Under the pieces are notes generated by a model. It saw only the letters and a program-made list of their open reading frames with translations, was not told the DNA's origin and searched no databases. DNA of 64,000 nucleotides. Origin: 2-01-FULL-41-14 sp046317875 (lineage in GTDB: Bacteria; Pseudomonadota; Alphaproteobacteria; UBA7879; UBA5542). Of the stretch, positions 9,094 to 17,910 are shown piece after piece (within the stretch, counting starts at the first letter, position 1; each line of letters starts with the position of its first letter). The translations under genes and the position numbers were made by a program. Where the stretch lies: the NCBI GenBank assembly GCA_046317875.1, contig JBKCVN010000022.1, positions 1-64,000 on the forward strand, in the 5' to 3' direction.

Positions 9094-9267
9094 AATGGAA
9101 ACCTTGTTTTGTTTTAATTATTTCATTGTATACGTGAAAAAATTACAAATTAAATAATGTCACAACATTATAGTTTGGTCGATAAACGCAGCATGGCTCT
9201 TTGCAAAAGGGGCCGAAAACAACTGTCGTCCCTATTGAAGGCAGCGTGAATCATATAATTTGTTGTT

Positions 9268-10140
9268 TTATACAATTACTTTAGTCAAAATTTTTGAATA
9301 CTCACTTCTAGGCAACCCTTCAATAAGCACGTTCAATTGATCCCTACTAATAAATCCTGATCTCCAAGCAATTTCTTCAGGAGAAGCAATAGCAATACCT
9401 TGTCGAGACTGAATGACCTCTACATAGTTTGAGGCATCTAGTAAGGATTTAGGATTACCAACGTCAAACCATACATATCCTCGTCCTAATTCGCTTAGAT
9501 TTAGTTTGTCTTCCATCTGATAAGTTCTTAAAAGATCAATTATTTCTAACTCTCCACGTTCTGAGGGGGAAAGTCTTTTTGCTCTGTCAGATACAGTTCC
9601 ATCGAAGTAATATAACCCTGTAATAGCTAAGTTAGACCGGGGAGCCGTGGGTTTTTCTGTAAGATTTTGGATTTTACCTTCAGCATCCAATTCTACAACC
9701 CCATATCGACTGGGATCCTCTACTTTATAGGTAAAAATTTGGGCCCCTTTTAAATTTTGGGCAGCTTCGTGTACAATTTCAGACAACCCATGGCCATGAA
9801 AAAAGTTATCTCCCAAAATCATGGCAACAGGCTGCTGGTCAATAAAGTCCTCTCCCAGAATAAAGGCCTCTGGTAACCCCGCAGGTCTTTCCTGAACTTT
9901 ATAAGAAAATTTCATACCTAAACGACTGCCATCATTAAAAAGGTTTTGTATGGAAGGCAGATCTTGGGCAGAACTAATGAACAGTACATCACGTACGCCT
10001 GCCAACATCAAAACACTGAGGGGATAGTAAATTACTGGCTTATCATAAATGGGCAAGAGCTGTTTATTGGCGGCAATCGTTAGGGGGTAAAGCCGCGACC
10101 CTGTACCCCCCGCTAAAATAATACCCTTTTTTATGTTCAT
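9268..10140 (-). CDS. rmlA: Glucose-1-phosphate thymidylyltransferase RmlA
   Basis: Makes dTDP-glucose from dTTP and glucose-1-phosphate, the first step of dTDP-deoxysugar synthesis. The 290-residue product begins MNIKKGIILAGGTGSRLYP, the family's nucleotide-binding signature, and continues with the expected YPLSVLMLAGV and LGDNFFHG motifs. The ATG at 10140 is preferred over 10209 because it forms an ATGA overlap with the rmlB stop codon and matches the family N-terminus. It is translationally coupled to rmlB. Confidence 0.95.
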   Translation of the reverse strand: MNIKKGIILAGGTGSRLYPLTIAANKQLLPIYDKPVIYYPLSVLMLAGVRDVLFISSAQDLPSIQNLFNDGSRLGMKFSYKVQERPAGLPEAFILGEDFIDQQPVAMILGDNFFHGHGLSEIVHEAAQNLKGAQIFTYKVEDPSRYGVVELDAEGKIQNLTEKPTAPRSNLAITGLYYFDGTVSDRAKRLSPSERGELEIIDLLRTYQMEDKLNLSELGRGYVWFDVGNPKSLLDASNYVEVIQSRQGIAIASPEEIAWRSGFISRDQLNVLIEGLPRSEYSKILTKVIV

Positions 10141-11171
10141 TTTCCTAAGCCAATTCTGATGCGGTTGTTTTGTGAATGCCCACCTTTGGTATAACAAGCC
10201 AGATACCACCTAACTGTTTTCTCCAGCCCCTCATCTAAATCGGTCTTGGGTTGCCATCCCAAAGTTTTCAGCTTTGAAGCATCTGTGGCATATCTGAAAT
10301 CATGGCCAGGTCTATCAGTTACAAAAGTAATGAGATCCTTATAAGAATCAAGTTTAGAGGAGGGATATATCGCATCAAGGATGTCACAAATTTTATTCAC
10401 CAAACTAAGATTGGTGAACTCGTTTTCAGCCCCTATACAATAGGATTCTCCTACCTTACCTTTTTCGATCAGAAGGCTTAAAGCATCAACGTGATCTTCC
10501 ACATAAAGCCAGTCGCGTACTTGAAGGCCATTACCATAAAGGGGCAAAGGTTTATGTTCTATGGCATTTAAAATGATAAGTGGAATAAGTTTTTCAGCAT
10601 ATTGCCGTGGACCATAGTTATTGGAGGCATTAACTATAACTGTGGGGAAATTATAGGTTTTAAAATAGGATCTTACCAATAGGTCCGAGGATGCTTTTGA
10701 AGCCGCATAAGGGGAATTCGGACGATAGGGCGATGTCTCGCTAAATTTTTCTTCCATTCCTAAGGCCCCGAATACTTCGTCAGTCGAAAGATGGATGAAT
10801 CTGAATCTAGATTGATCGGAAAGGGATTTATAATAATCTAAGCTGGCCTCTAGCATACTATAAGTACCCAGAATATTAGTCTCTATAAAGGGATCGGGGC
10901 AATCTATTGACCGATCCACGTGTGATTCTGCCGCCATATGTAGCACCACATCAGGTTTATGATGTTGGAAAATAGTTTTGATATTTTCGGTGTTACAAAT
11001 ATTTTCTTGGTAAAAATGATGACCGGGGTGGTTTTTATAGTCTTCTAAGTTGTTTAAGTTTCCTGCATAAGTCAACACATCGACATTAACAACCTCATAC
11101 CCTGCTTTTATGGCATGGATTAGGAAATTCGAGCCAATAAATCCAGCTCCACCAGTTAGTAATATTTTCAT
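10137..11171 (-). CDS. rmlB: dTDP-glucose 4,6-dehydratase RmlB
   Basis: Converts dTDP-glucose to dTDP-4-keto-6-deoxyglucose, the branch point for many deoxysugars. The 344-residue extended short-chain dehydrogenase has GGAGFIGSNF at the N-terminus for NAD binding, LHMAAESHVDRSI, the STDEVFG segment and the catalytic YAASKA pair. It overlaps rmlA downstream and the epimerase gene upstream by 4 bases each (ATGA), giving tight coupling. Confidence 0.95.
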   Translation of the reverse strand: MKILLTGGAGFIGSNFLIHAIKAGYEVVNVDVLTYAGNLNNLEDYKNHPGHHFYQENICNTENIKTIFQHHKPDVVLHMAAESHVDRSIDCPDPFIETNILGTYSMLEASLDYYKSLSDQSRFRFIHLSTDEVFGALGMEEKFSETSPYRPNSPYAASKASSDLLVRSYFKTYNFPTVIVNASNNYGPRQYAEKLIPLIILNAIEHKPLPLYGNGLQVRDWLYVEDHVDALSLLIEKGKVGESYCIGAENEFTNLSLVNKICDILDAIYPSSKLDSYKDLITFVTDRPGHDFRYATDASKLKTLGWQPKTDLDEGLEKTVRWYLACYTKGGHSQNNRIRIGLGK

Positions 11172-12094
11172 TGGTTACAGTTTTTTAATAAGTTAACTGT
11201 CTCAAATATACCCTTTTCCATAGACCCTTTAAAGAGAAAACCAGTCTTTTTTATTTTATCTGCTGCAACCTCATAAGAAAGTTGATTCATGATTTTGTGA
11301 GGCGTCAAAACAACGTCCAAGGTTGAAATGTTTTTTTGAATTTCTTCTACAACTTGTCGTACTGTATAATTGTTGGAAACAATATTATAAGTTTCACCGT
11401 CAACCAGTTTCTTTTTAATAATCCAAACCAAAGCATCACACGCATCAGCCAGGTCTAAGTAGGGTCTTTTTTGATCCATAGCCGTTTCCCATACCGTAAT
11501 GGGTTGTTTTAAAACAGCCTGCCAACAAAACTTATTAACAGCGGTGTGAAACCGCATACCAGGCGAGGTTCCATAAATGGTACCAAATCGGCAAATAGTT
11601 CCCTTTAACCCTTTTTGAAAGAGGGTTTTCAAATATTTTTCTTCTTTTATTTTGCAATCCGCATAAGGGCTTTGGGGGGCCAGATCTATACATTCTTCAT
11701 CCACCAACTCCGATTGAGACCCATAAACGCTGGTTGTGGAAGGAAAGATAAAAGGAATTTCGGCCGTTAAACAAGCCTCGGATAAAAGCCGTGTTGATTC
11801 AAAATTATTATCATGCACTTGTTGGGGCCTATCTGCGGTTCCCGCGGCATCGGTAAGGGCAGCAAGATGGATCACAAAATCAACCCCGTTGAGTACCTTA
11901 TTAAAATCCAAGTTTTGTACCCTGCTTTCTATGAAACAGTAAGAGGCCATTTGAGGCAAATCAAATAAACTGCAATAGCGCTGTGTGGATAAATCATCCA
12001 CCATCACAATATGGCAATTCTGAAAGTGTTTTGGAAGTTCACGTATAAGCTTCGATCCAATGTGCCCTAAGGCACCTGTAACGAGGATTTTCAT
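11168..12094 (-). CDS. NAD-dependent epimerase/dehydratase family protein
   Basis: A 308-residue extended short-chain dehydrogenase with the Rossmann motif TGALGHIGSKL, a conserved HLAALTDAAGT region, and catalytic YADCK (Tyr-x-x-x-Lys). It would epimerise, reduce or dehydrate a nucleotide sugar. No clear rmlD is seen in the cluster, so this could act as a 4-ketoreductase on the dTDP-4-keto sugar made by RmlB, but it could equally be a 4-epimerase. It overlaps its neighbours on both sides by 4 bases. Confidence 0.8.
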   Translation of the reverse strand: MKILVTGALGHIGSKLIRELPKHFQNCHIVMVDDLSTQRYCSLFDLPQMASYCFIESRVQNLDFNKVLNGVDFVIHLAALTDAAGTADRPQQVHDNNFESTRLLSEACLTAEIPFIFPSTTSVYGSQSELVDEECIDLAPQSPYADCKIKEEKYLKTLFQKGLKGTICRFGTIYGTSPGMRFHTAVNKFCWQAVLKQPITVWETAMDQKRPYLDLADACDALVWIIKKKLVDGETYNIVSNNYTVRQVVEEIQKNISTLDVVLTPHKIMNQLSYEVAADKIKKTGFLFKGSMEKGIFETVNLLKNCNQ

Positions 12095-12501
12095 TTTAGA
12101 GTTCTCCTGTATTGGAGGAATTCATTATAATCGCGAATATAATCTGACTCATCATAAAGGTGGTCTGTCAGAACCATTAAAATGGTGTTAGGTTCATAGT
12201 CTTGCTCGGCCCAAATAGAGGGAGGAATTAATAGGCCTTCTTTTGGGGTATCCAAAACAATGGATTGCCTGCTTTCACCATCATCACATATCACGGTGCA
12301 GCGTCCTGTGAGACATACTAGAAGCTGGGCACACTCTTTGTGAGCATGAAATCCCCGTTTGCAATGGTCCTGGGTCTTAATGGTGAATACTCGTTTAATA
12401 GAAAAAGGAACCACCCCTTCTTCAAAAATAGAAAGAGCAGATTGCTCTGTTTTTTTTAGAGGAAAAAAGATTTTAGGAAAATCTTTCAATTTAGTTACCA
12501 T
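12091..12501 (-). CDS. fdtA: FdtA/QdtA-like dTDP-4-keto-6-deoxyglucose 3,4-ketoisomerase (WxcM cupin)
   Basis: A 136-residue cupin with the RGFHAHKECAQLL signature, carrying the paired catalytic histidines of sugar 3,4-ketoisomerases, and the closing YDESDYIRDYNEFL motif typical of FdtA/QdtA. These enzymes move the keto group of dTDP-4-keto-6-deoxyglucose from C4 to C3, so that a DegT aminotransferase can install a 3-amino group. FdtA and QdtA differ in the C4 configuration of the product, which cannot be told here. The ATG at 12501 is chosen; a TTG lies one codon upstream. Confidence 0.82.
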   Translation of the reverse strand: MVTKLKDFPKIFFPLKKTEQSALSIFEEGVVPFSIKRVFTIKTQDHCKRGFHAHKECAQLLVCLTGRCTVICDDGESRQSIVLDTPKEGLLIPPSIWAEQDYEPNTILMVLTDHLYDESDYIRDYNEFLQYRRTLK

Positions 12502-12510
12502 CAAATACCA

Positions 12511-13632
12511 TTATTTTCTACTCAGGATTTTTATAATTGCAGTACTCATTAGCTGTATTTGCTCTTCAGTCACAGAAAACGCACAGGGCAAATTAATCCC
12601 ACGTTCTGAGACATCGTAAGCAACAGGGCTATTAAGCCTTCCTTTTTTAGTGTCCCCCCCAAAAGCAGGGAGAAGTGTAAGGGGATAAAAGAAAGGGCGA
12701 CTGGGTAATCCCATTTTAGTCATTTCTTCCATTACATGCTCTTTTGTGACGTTATGTGATTTCCCAAAAACAAGGGCTGTACACCATACGCCATTAAAAA
12801 CATTTTCTTGTTCTGGATTTAGATGTAGGTCAGGAACTTCAGATAAATACTCTTTAAATTTTTCCCAAATCCAACGTTTCTTTGCCACCAGTTCGTCCAG
12901 TCTTAAAAATTGCGCGTATCCTAAAGAAGCGAGTAAGTTTGTGGGCATATATTTAAAGGTAACTTCAGTGTTAAAATAGGTTCCAGGCGCTCTGCCATGA
13001 TCTCGTAAAAACTTACAACGCTCATAAAGCTTTTCATTATCTAGAAGGAGCATACCTCCTTCGCCAGTAGTAATTGTTTTTGTACGATGGAAACTAAAGA
13101 CCGATCCAATTCCAAATTTTCCAGATTTAATATTTTTGTAAGTGGACCCTAAAGATTCTGCCGCATCCTCAATAAGATAAATATTATGACGATCACAAAT
13201 TTCTTGTAATTCAGACATATCAGCCATGTTTCCATATAGATTTACGACTATCACAGCCTTTGTTCTAGGTGTAATCTTTTGTTCTACAGCCTCTGGCTTA
13301 ATACACCAGGTAATTGGGTCAATGTCCGCAAAAATAGTTGTTGCTTTTTGGTAAGTGATGGGGGCCGCGCTTGCAATCCAGGTGCATTCAGGGACAATAA
13401 CTTCATCCCCTTCTTTTATTCCCAGGCCAGCTAATAACAGGTGAATAGCTGTGGTACAATTAGGCGTCATTAGGCCATATTTCCGACCATGATAAGCCGA
13501 AAACTCTGCCTCAAATTTTTCCACATAAGCGTAAGCCTCTTTTCCATACCACCCATTTCTTAAAGCATCCAGTACATACTTTTCTTCAAGATCGGTGATC
13601 CAAGGTCCTGCCATATAAATTTCTTTAGTCAT
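12511..13632 (-). CDS. DegT/DnrJ/EryC1-family sugar aminotransferase (first copy)
   Basis: A 373-residue PLP-dependent aminotransferase of the DegT/DnrJ/EryC1 family. The PLP-binding lysine is in SFHRTKTITTGEGG, with EDAAESLG and VVNLYGNMADM upstream. The N-terminus MAGPWITDLEEKYV and length resemble 4-aminotransferases such as perosamine synthase. It overlaps the PglD-like acetyltransferase gene by 8 bases, a pairing typical of enzymes that make 4-acetamido sugars. Substrate is inferred from context only. Confidence 0.85.
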   Translation of the reverse strand: MTKEIYMAGPWITDLEEKYVLDALRNGWYGKEAYAYVEKFEAEFSAYHGRKYGLMTPNCTTAIHLLLAGLGIKEGDEVIVPECTWIASAAPITYQKATTIFADIDPITWCIKPEAVEQKITPRTKAVIVVNLYGNMADMSELQEICDRHNIYLIEDAAESLGSTYKNIKSGKFGIGSVFSFHRTKTITTGEGGMLLLDNEKLYERCKFLRDHGRAPGTYFNTEVTFKYMPTNLLASLGYAQFLRLDELVAKKRWIWEKFKEYLSEVPDLHLNPEQENVFNGVWCTALVFGKSHNVTKEHVMEEMTKMGLPSRPFFYPLTLLPAFGGDTKKGRLNSPVAYDVSERGINLPCAFSVTEEQIQLMSTAIIKILSRK

Positions 13633-14314
13633 TTTGCAAACTCTCTTTATAAGGATTCAACTTAATAAATTTAGCAGGAACACCAGCTACAATAGTACCT
13701 TCTTTTACATTTTCTCGCACCAAGGCACCACCCCCCACTATCGAATTTTTTCCGATAGAAATTCTTGGTAGAATAGTGGAACCAGCTCCAATCCATGAGA
13801 AATCCTTTACATCTACTCTTCCACACAGAGTAGAAGCTGGACCAATTTCTACGCCCATCCCTAAGTGATCATGATGTTCGACCGTTGAACGAGTATTAAG
13901 AATGCATTGTTTACCTATTTTAGTATCGCTATTAACAATCACGGCTTTCATAATTTGGACACCATCTTCTACAGTGATGTTTTTCTCCAATAAAGCAGAA
14001 GAGTCACAAATATTCACAGCAGTTAACCCCTTCGCCACAAGATAATCATGGATCTTACATCGGACAAAACCATAAGGATTTCCTATAGCTACAACAAAAC
14101 CATACTGGGTGCTGTCTCGGCCAGAAAACCACTTTTCAAATTCTTCCCTTCCCTTTAAAAGCTCTATTCCTTCAAGAGGCGATATTTTTCCAGGGGTATC
14201 ATCTATAAAAATGTCATATTTTGCGCCCAAGCTATTAATTATGGGGTTCAAAACAATAGACTGATCTCCCGCCCCCCAACACACAAGATGCTTTTTAAAA
14301 TTATTTAGTTTCAT
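13625..14314 (-). CDS. PglD/NeuD-like sugar O- or N-acetyltransferase
   Basis: A 229-residue protein with an N-terminal Rossmann-like part (LVCWGAGDQS) and a C-terminal left-handed beta-helix of hexapeptide repeats (IGKQCILNTRS, MGVEIGP, IGAGSTILPR, IVGGGALV). STVEHHDHLG carries the catalytic histidine pair region of PglD-type acetyltransferases, which acetylate the 4-amino group of a nucleotide sugar. It overlaps the downstream DegT aminotransferase gene, suggesting the two act in sequence, and overlaps the upstream methyltransferase gene by 4 bases. Confidence 0.8.
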   Translation of the reverse strand: MKLNNFKKHLVCWGAGDQSIVLNPIINSLGAKYDIFIDDTPGKISPLEGIELLKGREEFEKWFSGRDSTQYGFVVAIGNPYGFVRCKIHDYLVAKGLTAVNICDSSALLEKNITVEDGVQIMKAVIVNSDTKIGKQCILNTRSTVEHHDHLGMGVEIGPASTLCGRVDVKDFSWIGAGSTILPRISIGKNSIVGGGALVRENVKEGTIVAGVPAKFIKLNPYKESLQND

Positions 14315-15060
14315 CTCATAAAAACCAAATTCTGAGTGTGAGTTATTCTATGATCTTTTGGTAAAGAAAAGTTAGGGAATATTTTGTAACCAAGAATAGT
14401 TTGCTTATAAAGAGAACAAAATATAGAATTGAAATTATATGTGGCAAGAAATTTTTTAAATTCTTTTATGTTTAAAAAAAGATAAGGAATTCTTTTTTCA
14501 TAAAAAATTTGATGACTTACAAAAGTCGGAATATCCCCCACCATAAGGTCAGAAAACACAAAGTACTTGGGGGAATAATCGGAAATTAATTTTTCCAGAA
14601 GACCCTTCCAATCTTCTATGTACTGCAAAGTGCTTCCGATATGGAGTACATCAAAATTTCCTTGTACTTGATCTAGGCTATAACAGTACCGAAGATTTTG
14701 GAAATTTTCCATAAACTTTGGCGTATTTTTAAGGGTGCTTTCTCCATCTACAATCGTATAAACAACATCGTGTTTGGCTTTGGGAACTTTTCCAATAACA
14801 TCTAAATATTGCATTCCCATACCTCCCCCAAAGTCAAGAACGGAAGCCTGCTTTTGGTGACCAAGAATCATGGCGATAATTACAGGAAGAGGGTAATCTT
14901 TGGAAAAAATGTTCCCTTTTTCATATTCATTAAAAAGACAAGTTATCTTTTCTTTTTGTTTGTTAATCCAAATATCGCTTTCAAAAGCGTCGGTATCGCC
15001 GCCAGCTTCTTCGAAACTTTTAAACACCCCTTCCCAAACACTAAATAAAGGATTGGTCAT
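14311..15060 (-). CDS. TIGR04325-type putative methyltransferase
   Basis: This 249-residue protein matches the pattern of the TIGR04325 putative methyltransferases found in O-antigen and surface-glycan loci: an N-terminal WEGVFKSFEEA segment and a SAM-binding-like VLDFGGGMGMQYL. The target is unknown; a sugar hydroxyl or amino group is likely from context. It overlaps the genes on both sides by 4 bases, so it belongs to the same operon. Confidence 0.75.
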   Translation of the reverse strand: MTNPLFSVWEGVFKSFEEAGGDTDAFESDIWINKQKEKITCLFNEYEKGNIFSKDYPLPVIIAMILGHQKQASVLDFGGGMGMQYLDVIGKVPKAKHDVVYTIVDGESTLKNTPKFMENFQNLRYCYSLDQVQGNFDVLHIGSTLQYIEDWKGLLEKLISDYSPKYFVFSDLMVGDIPTFVSHQIFYEKRIPYLFLNIKEFKKFLATYNFNSIFCSLYKQTILGYKIFPNFSLPKDHRITHTQNLVFMR

Positions 15061-16151
15061 AGCAATATGTCCTTTAGTAGGTGGGGCACCTCTAAACTCA
15101 GTTCAGGATACATCGGCAAACTCAGGACTTCTTGGCTAGCTCTCTCAGTTACGGGCAAACCTGTTTTGCAGATTCTAATTTTATCTTTATATCCCGGATG
15201 ACTATGGGCTGGATAAGCGTAATGTATACCAGCTTCAATGTTAAAGTTAGCTAATTTCTTTTTCCATTCATTACGGTTTTTTGAGCACACAACGTAAAGG
15301 TGAAAAGCATGTTGGCAGTCAGGGCGTACCCCCGGCAAAAGAAAAATGGAATCTTTTAATAAATGATTATACTGTTCAGATAAACAGCGTCGTTTATGAT
15401 TATCTTCATCCAAGTGGCGTAACTTTATTCTTAAGATTGCGGCTTGAAGTTCATCCAGACGAGAGATGACTCCGGTTTCAATGGCCACCCTGTCTTCATT
15501 CCATCCATACTGACGAAGGCGCTTTAGGCGATCGGCGATATGCGGGTGATTGGTGATGACCCCACCGCCATCCCCAATGGCACCTAAATTTTTGGTGGGA
15601 TAAAAACTGAAACATCCCACATCCCCCATGGTACCCACTTTTTTACCCCTATAGGTTGCTCCGTGGGCTTGGGCACAGTCTTCCAGTACGATTAAATTAT
15701 GCTTTCGGGCAATCTCTAGGATAGGGTCCATATCACAGGGCTGTCCATAAATATGAACTGGAATAATTGCTTTGGTCTTAGGGGTTATTTCTCTTTCAAT
15801 CTGATGGGGATCCATGGTGAAATAGCTGTCTATATCCACCAGAACGGGAGTAGCCCCAGTCATAACAATGGCAGAAACCGTGGCAAGCGCAGTATGGGAA
15901 ACCGTAATAACTTCATCTCCTGGCCCAATATCGAAAGCTTTCAACGAAAGAGCCAGCGCATCTGTACCACTGCCCACCCCAACAGCATGATTTAGTCCAT
16001 GATAGGCAGCAAATTCTTGTTCGAAAGATGACACTTCGGGACCCAAAACATAGGGTCCTTTTTCAGCTACCCGCTCGATGGCCTTTAGAATTTCTTCCTT
16101 ATAAGAAGCAAATTGGCTGGGGGGATAACTGCAAAATATTTTTTCAGACAT
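15057..16151 (-). CDS. DegT/DnrJ/EryC1-family sugar aminotransferase (second copy, FdtB-like)
   Basis: A 364-residue PLP-dependent aminotransferase with the catalytic lysine in FYPTKNLGAIGDGG, GSGTDALALSLKA for cofactor phosphate binding, and EDCAQAHGA. This style is common among 3-aminotransferases acting on dTDP-3-keto-6-deoxy sugars (FdtB, QdtB, DesV-like), which fits the FdtA-like ketoisomerase in the same operon. It follows directly on the C-methyltransferase gene, with no base between that stop codon and this ATG. The assignment as FdtB-like is from motif style and context. Confidence 0.85.
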   Translation of the reverse strand: MSEKIFCSYPPSQFASYKEEILKAIERVAEKGPYVLGPEVSSFEQEFAAYHGLNHAVGVGSGTDALALSLKAFDIGPGDEVITVSHTALATVSAIVMTGATPVLVDIDSYFTMDPHQIEREITPKTKAIIPVHIYGQPCDMDPILEIARKHNLIVLEDCAQAHGATYRGKKVGTMGDVGCFSFYPTKNLGAIGDGGGVITNHPHIADRLKRLRQYGWNEDRVAIETGVISRLDELQAAILRIKLRHLDEDNHKRRCLSEQYNHLLKDSIFLLPGVRPDCQHAFHLYVVCSKNRNEWKKKLANFNIEAGIHYAYPAHSHPGYKDKIRICKTGLPVTERASQEVLSLPMYPELSLEVPHLLKDILL

Positions 16152-17372
16152 TTATTGCAAAACCTGAACTTCTGGAACAAACAGGATCCACTTCCCTCCG
16201 CGGGATTCAAAATCTGTTTCTTTCGAGAAAATTTCTTCCGCATGATTCCAGGCGAAAAGAACCGCAAAATCAGGAGTGTCTTTTTGAAAGTCTTCATAAG
16301 CTTTCACAGGAATATGCACGCCAGGACTGAATTTATTTTGCTTCAACGGCGTTGTATCACAAATATACTCGATAAGATCAGGCCCAATTCCACAGTAATT
16401 AAGAACTGTGGTACTTTTTGAGGTGGCTGCATATCCTACTACACGCTTACCTTCTTGTTTCAGTTTTCGAAGCAAAGCAACTAAATCTTTTTTGCTCTTT
16501 TCACAGGAACGTGCAAACTCTTTATAGGTTTCTATTTGGCGAAGACCCAAACTATGTTCTATTTCCAATTGTGTAGCAACCGATTCTCTTGCTTGATAAG
16601 CGCCAGTGCGTGCCAAATAATAGCGCATGGACCCCCCATGAGTAATTTGGGGTTCCACATGAAAAACTTCTAGTCCATAGGATTTAAAAGCATTCGAGAC
16701 AGATTGCACACTAAAAATATATACATGTTCATCATAAACCTGGTCATAGGAAGTTTTTTGAATCATGGATCCTAAATAAGGATCTTCGAACACGAAAATG
16801 CCCGTATCATTTAACAATGCATCTACCCCTCGGCCCACCGAATCCAGATCAGGAATATGACACATGACGTTAGAAGCAGAAATAATATCAGCGCTTCCAT
16901 ATTTGCCCTTAATTATTTGCGCAGTTTCTGCCCCAAAAAATTCAGAAATAGTATTGACCCCATTTTGACGGGCAACTTCTGCTACATTCGCCGAAGGCTC
17001 TACGCCTAAATGTTTTATTCCCTGCGACGCAAAGTGCCTTAACATAATGCCATCATTACTTCCCAACTCGACAACAAATGCATCGCTGGGGTTGGGCAAA
17101 AACTCTTTTAAAAAACCCTGGGCCATTTTTTCAAAATGCCCGGCCATTTTCTTTGAAGTGCTTGAGAAAAATGCATAATTCTCATGAAACATCATCTTAG
17201 GGTCAGGCTGATCTATCAGCTGAAACATCTTACACTGTGGACAAAAGGCTGTTGCCAGCTCAAAAAAGTACTCATCTTTAAATTGATCAGCAGTTAAAAA
17301 GCCATTAGCTATGGGCATATTACCGAAAGAAATTATTTTTTCTGAGGAGTGATTACAAATGCGGCAGTTCAT
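16152..17372 (-). CDS. Zinc-containing nucleotide-sugar C-methyltransferase
   Basis: A 406-residue protein with the three-part layout of TDP-sugar C-methyltransferases (TcaB9/EvaC, TylCIII type). An N-terminal zinc site is formed by CRIC (3-6) and CPQC (about 44-47). The central SAM-binding fold has VVELGSNDG near 124-132, and a C-terminal domain contains GYAATSKSTT. Such enzymes add a methyl branch to C3 of a dTDP-4-keto sugar. Related proteins in surface-glycan loci may act on other carbons. The gene lies 7 bases from rmlC. Confidence 0.85.
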   Translation of the reverse strand: MNCRICNHSSEKIISFGNMPIANGFLTADQFKDEYFFELATAFCPQCKMFQLIDQPDPKMMFHENYAFFSSTSKKMAGHFEKMAQGFLKEFLPNPSDAFVVELGSNDGIMLRHFASQGIKHLGVEPSANVAEVARQNGVNTISEFFGAETAQIIKGKYGSADIISASNVMCHIPDLDSVGRGVDALLNDTGIFVFEDPYLGSMIQKTSYDQVYDEHVYIFSVQSVSNAFKSYGLEVFHVEPQITHGGSMRYYLARTGAYQARESVATQLEIEHSLGLRQIETYKEFARSCEKSKKDLVALLRKLKQEGKRVVGYAATSKSTTVLNYCGIGPDLIEYICDTTPLKQNKFSPGVHIPVKAYEDFQKDTPDFAVLFAWNHAEEIFSKETDFESRGGKWILFVPEVQVLQ

Positions 17373-17379
17373 ATAATCT

Positions 17380-17910
17380 CTATTTTAAATCTTTTAATAA
17401 GGGGAATTTTTGATCTTTTTCAGAAAGAGTGGGATTCTTTACTGGCCAAGGAATACTAAGATTTGGATCATTCCACCTTACACCCCCTTCCTGAGAAGGG
17501 TCATAGTACTGGGTACACTTATAATTGATAATAGCCAAATCCGTCAACACACAAAACCCATGGGCAAAGCCAGGAGCCATATAAACCTGTTGGGGGGACT
17601 CTGCTGAAAGCTCGATGGAATAATATTGGCCAAAGGTGGGGGAAGAAGGCCTTATGTCTACAACCACATCCCAGATGGCACCATGGGTGACAGTTACCAT
17701 CTGCCCCATATTTTTTTGGAAATGAAGGCCGCGGAGAACGTTTTTGTGATTAACAGATACATTGTCTTGTACAAAAGATTCTTTGATGCCGGCTTCCTTG
17801 TAATCCCGTTCTCGCCAGCACTCATAAAAAGAACCCCGCTTATCTTGGTATATGCTTGGCTTTAAGACGATTAAATCTTTGAATTTGGGGTCATGAATAC
17901 TAATTAACAT
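17380..17910 (-). CDS. rmlC: dTDP-4-dehydrorhamnose 3,5-epimerase RmlC
   Basis: Epimerises C3 and C5 of dTDP-4-keto-6-deoxyglucose. The 176-residue cupin has FVQDNVSVNHKNVLRGLHFQ with the catalytic His, VVDIRPSSPTFGQ and GFAHGFCVL, all standard. Length is typical. The true substrate may be a modified sugar here, because the cluster lacks an obvious rmlD and carries a C-methyltransferase and aminotransferases instead. Its start codon directly abuts the stop codon of the upstream gene. Confidence 0.93.
   Translation of the reverse strand: MLISIHDPKFKDLIVLKPSIYQDKRGSFYECWRERDYKEAGIKESFVQDNVSVNHKNVLRGLHFQKNMGQMVTVTHGAIWDVVVDIRPSSPTFGQYYSIELSAESPQQVYMAPGFAHGFCVLTDLAIINYKCTQYYDPSQEGGVRWNDPNLSIPWPVKNPTLSEKDQKFPLLKDLK

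Noticed and set aside
9154..9171. Hairpin ATAATGT-CACA-ACATTAT as a terminator of the rml operon
   Set aside because: The stem is AT-rich and no T-run follows on the minus strand, so it would be a poor terminator; mentioned only as a dyad.
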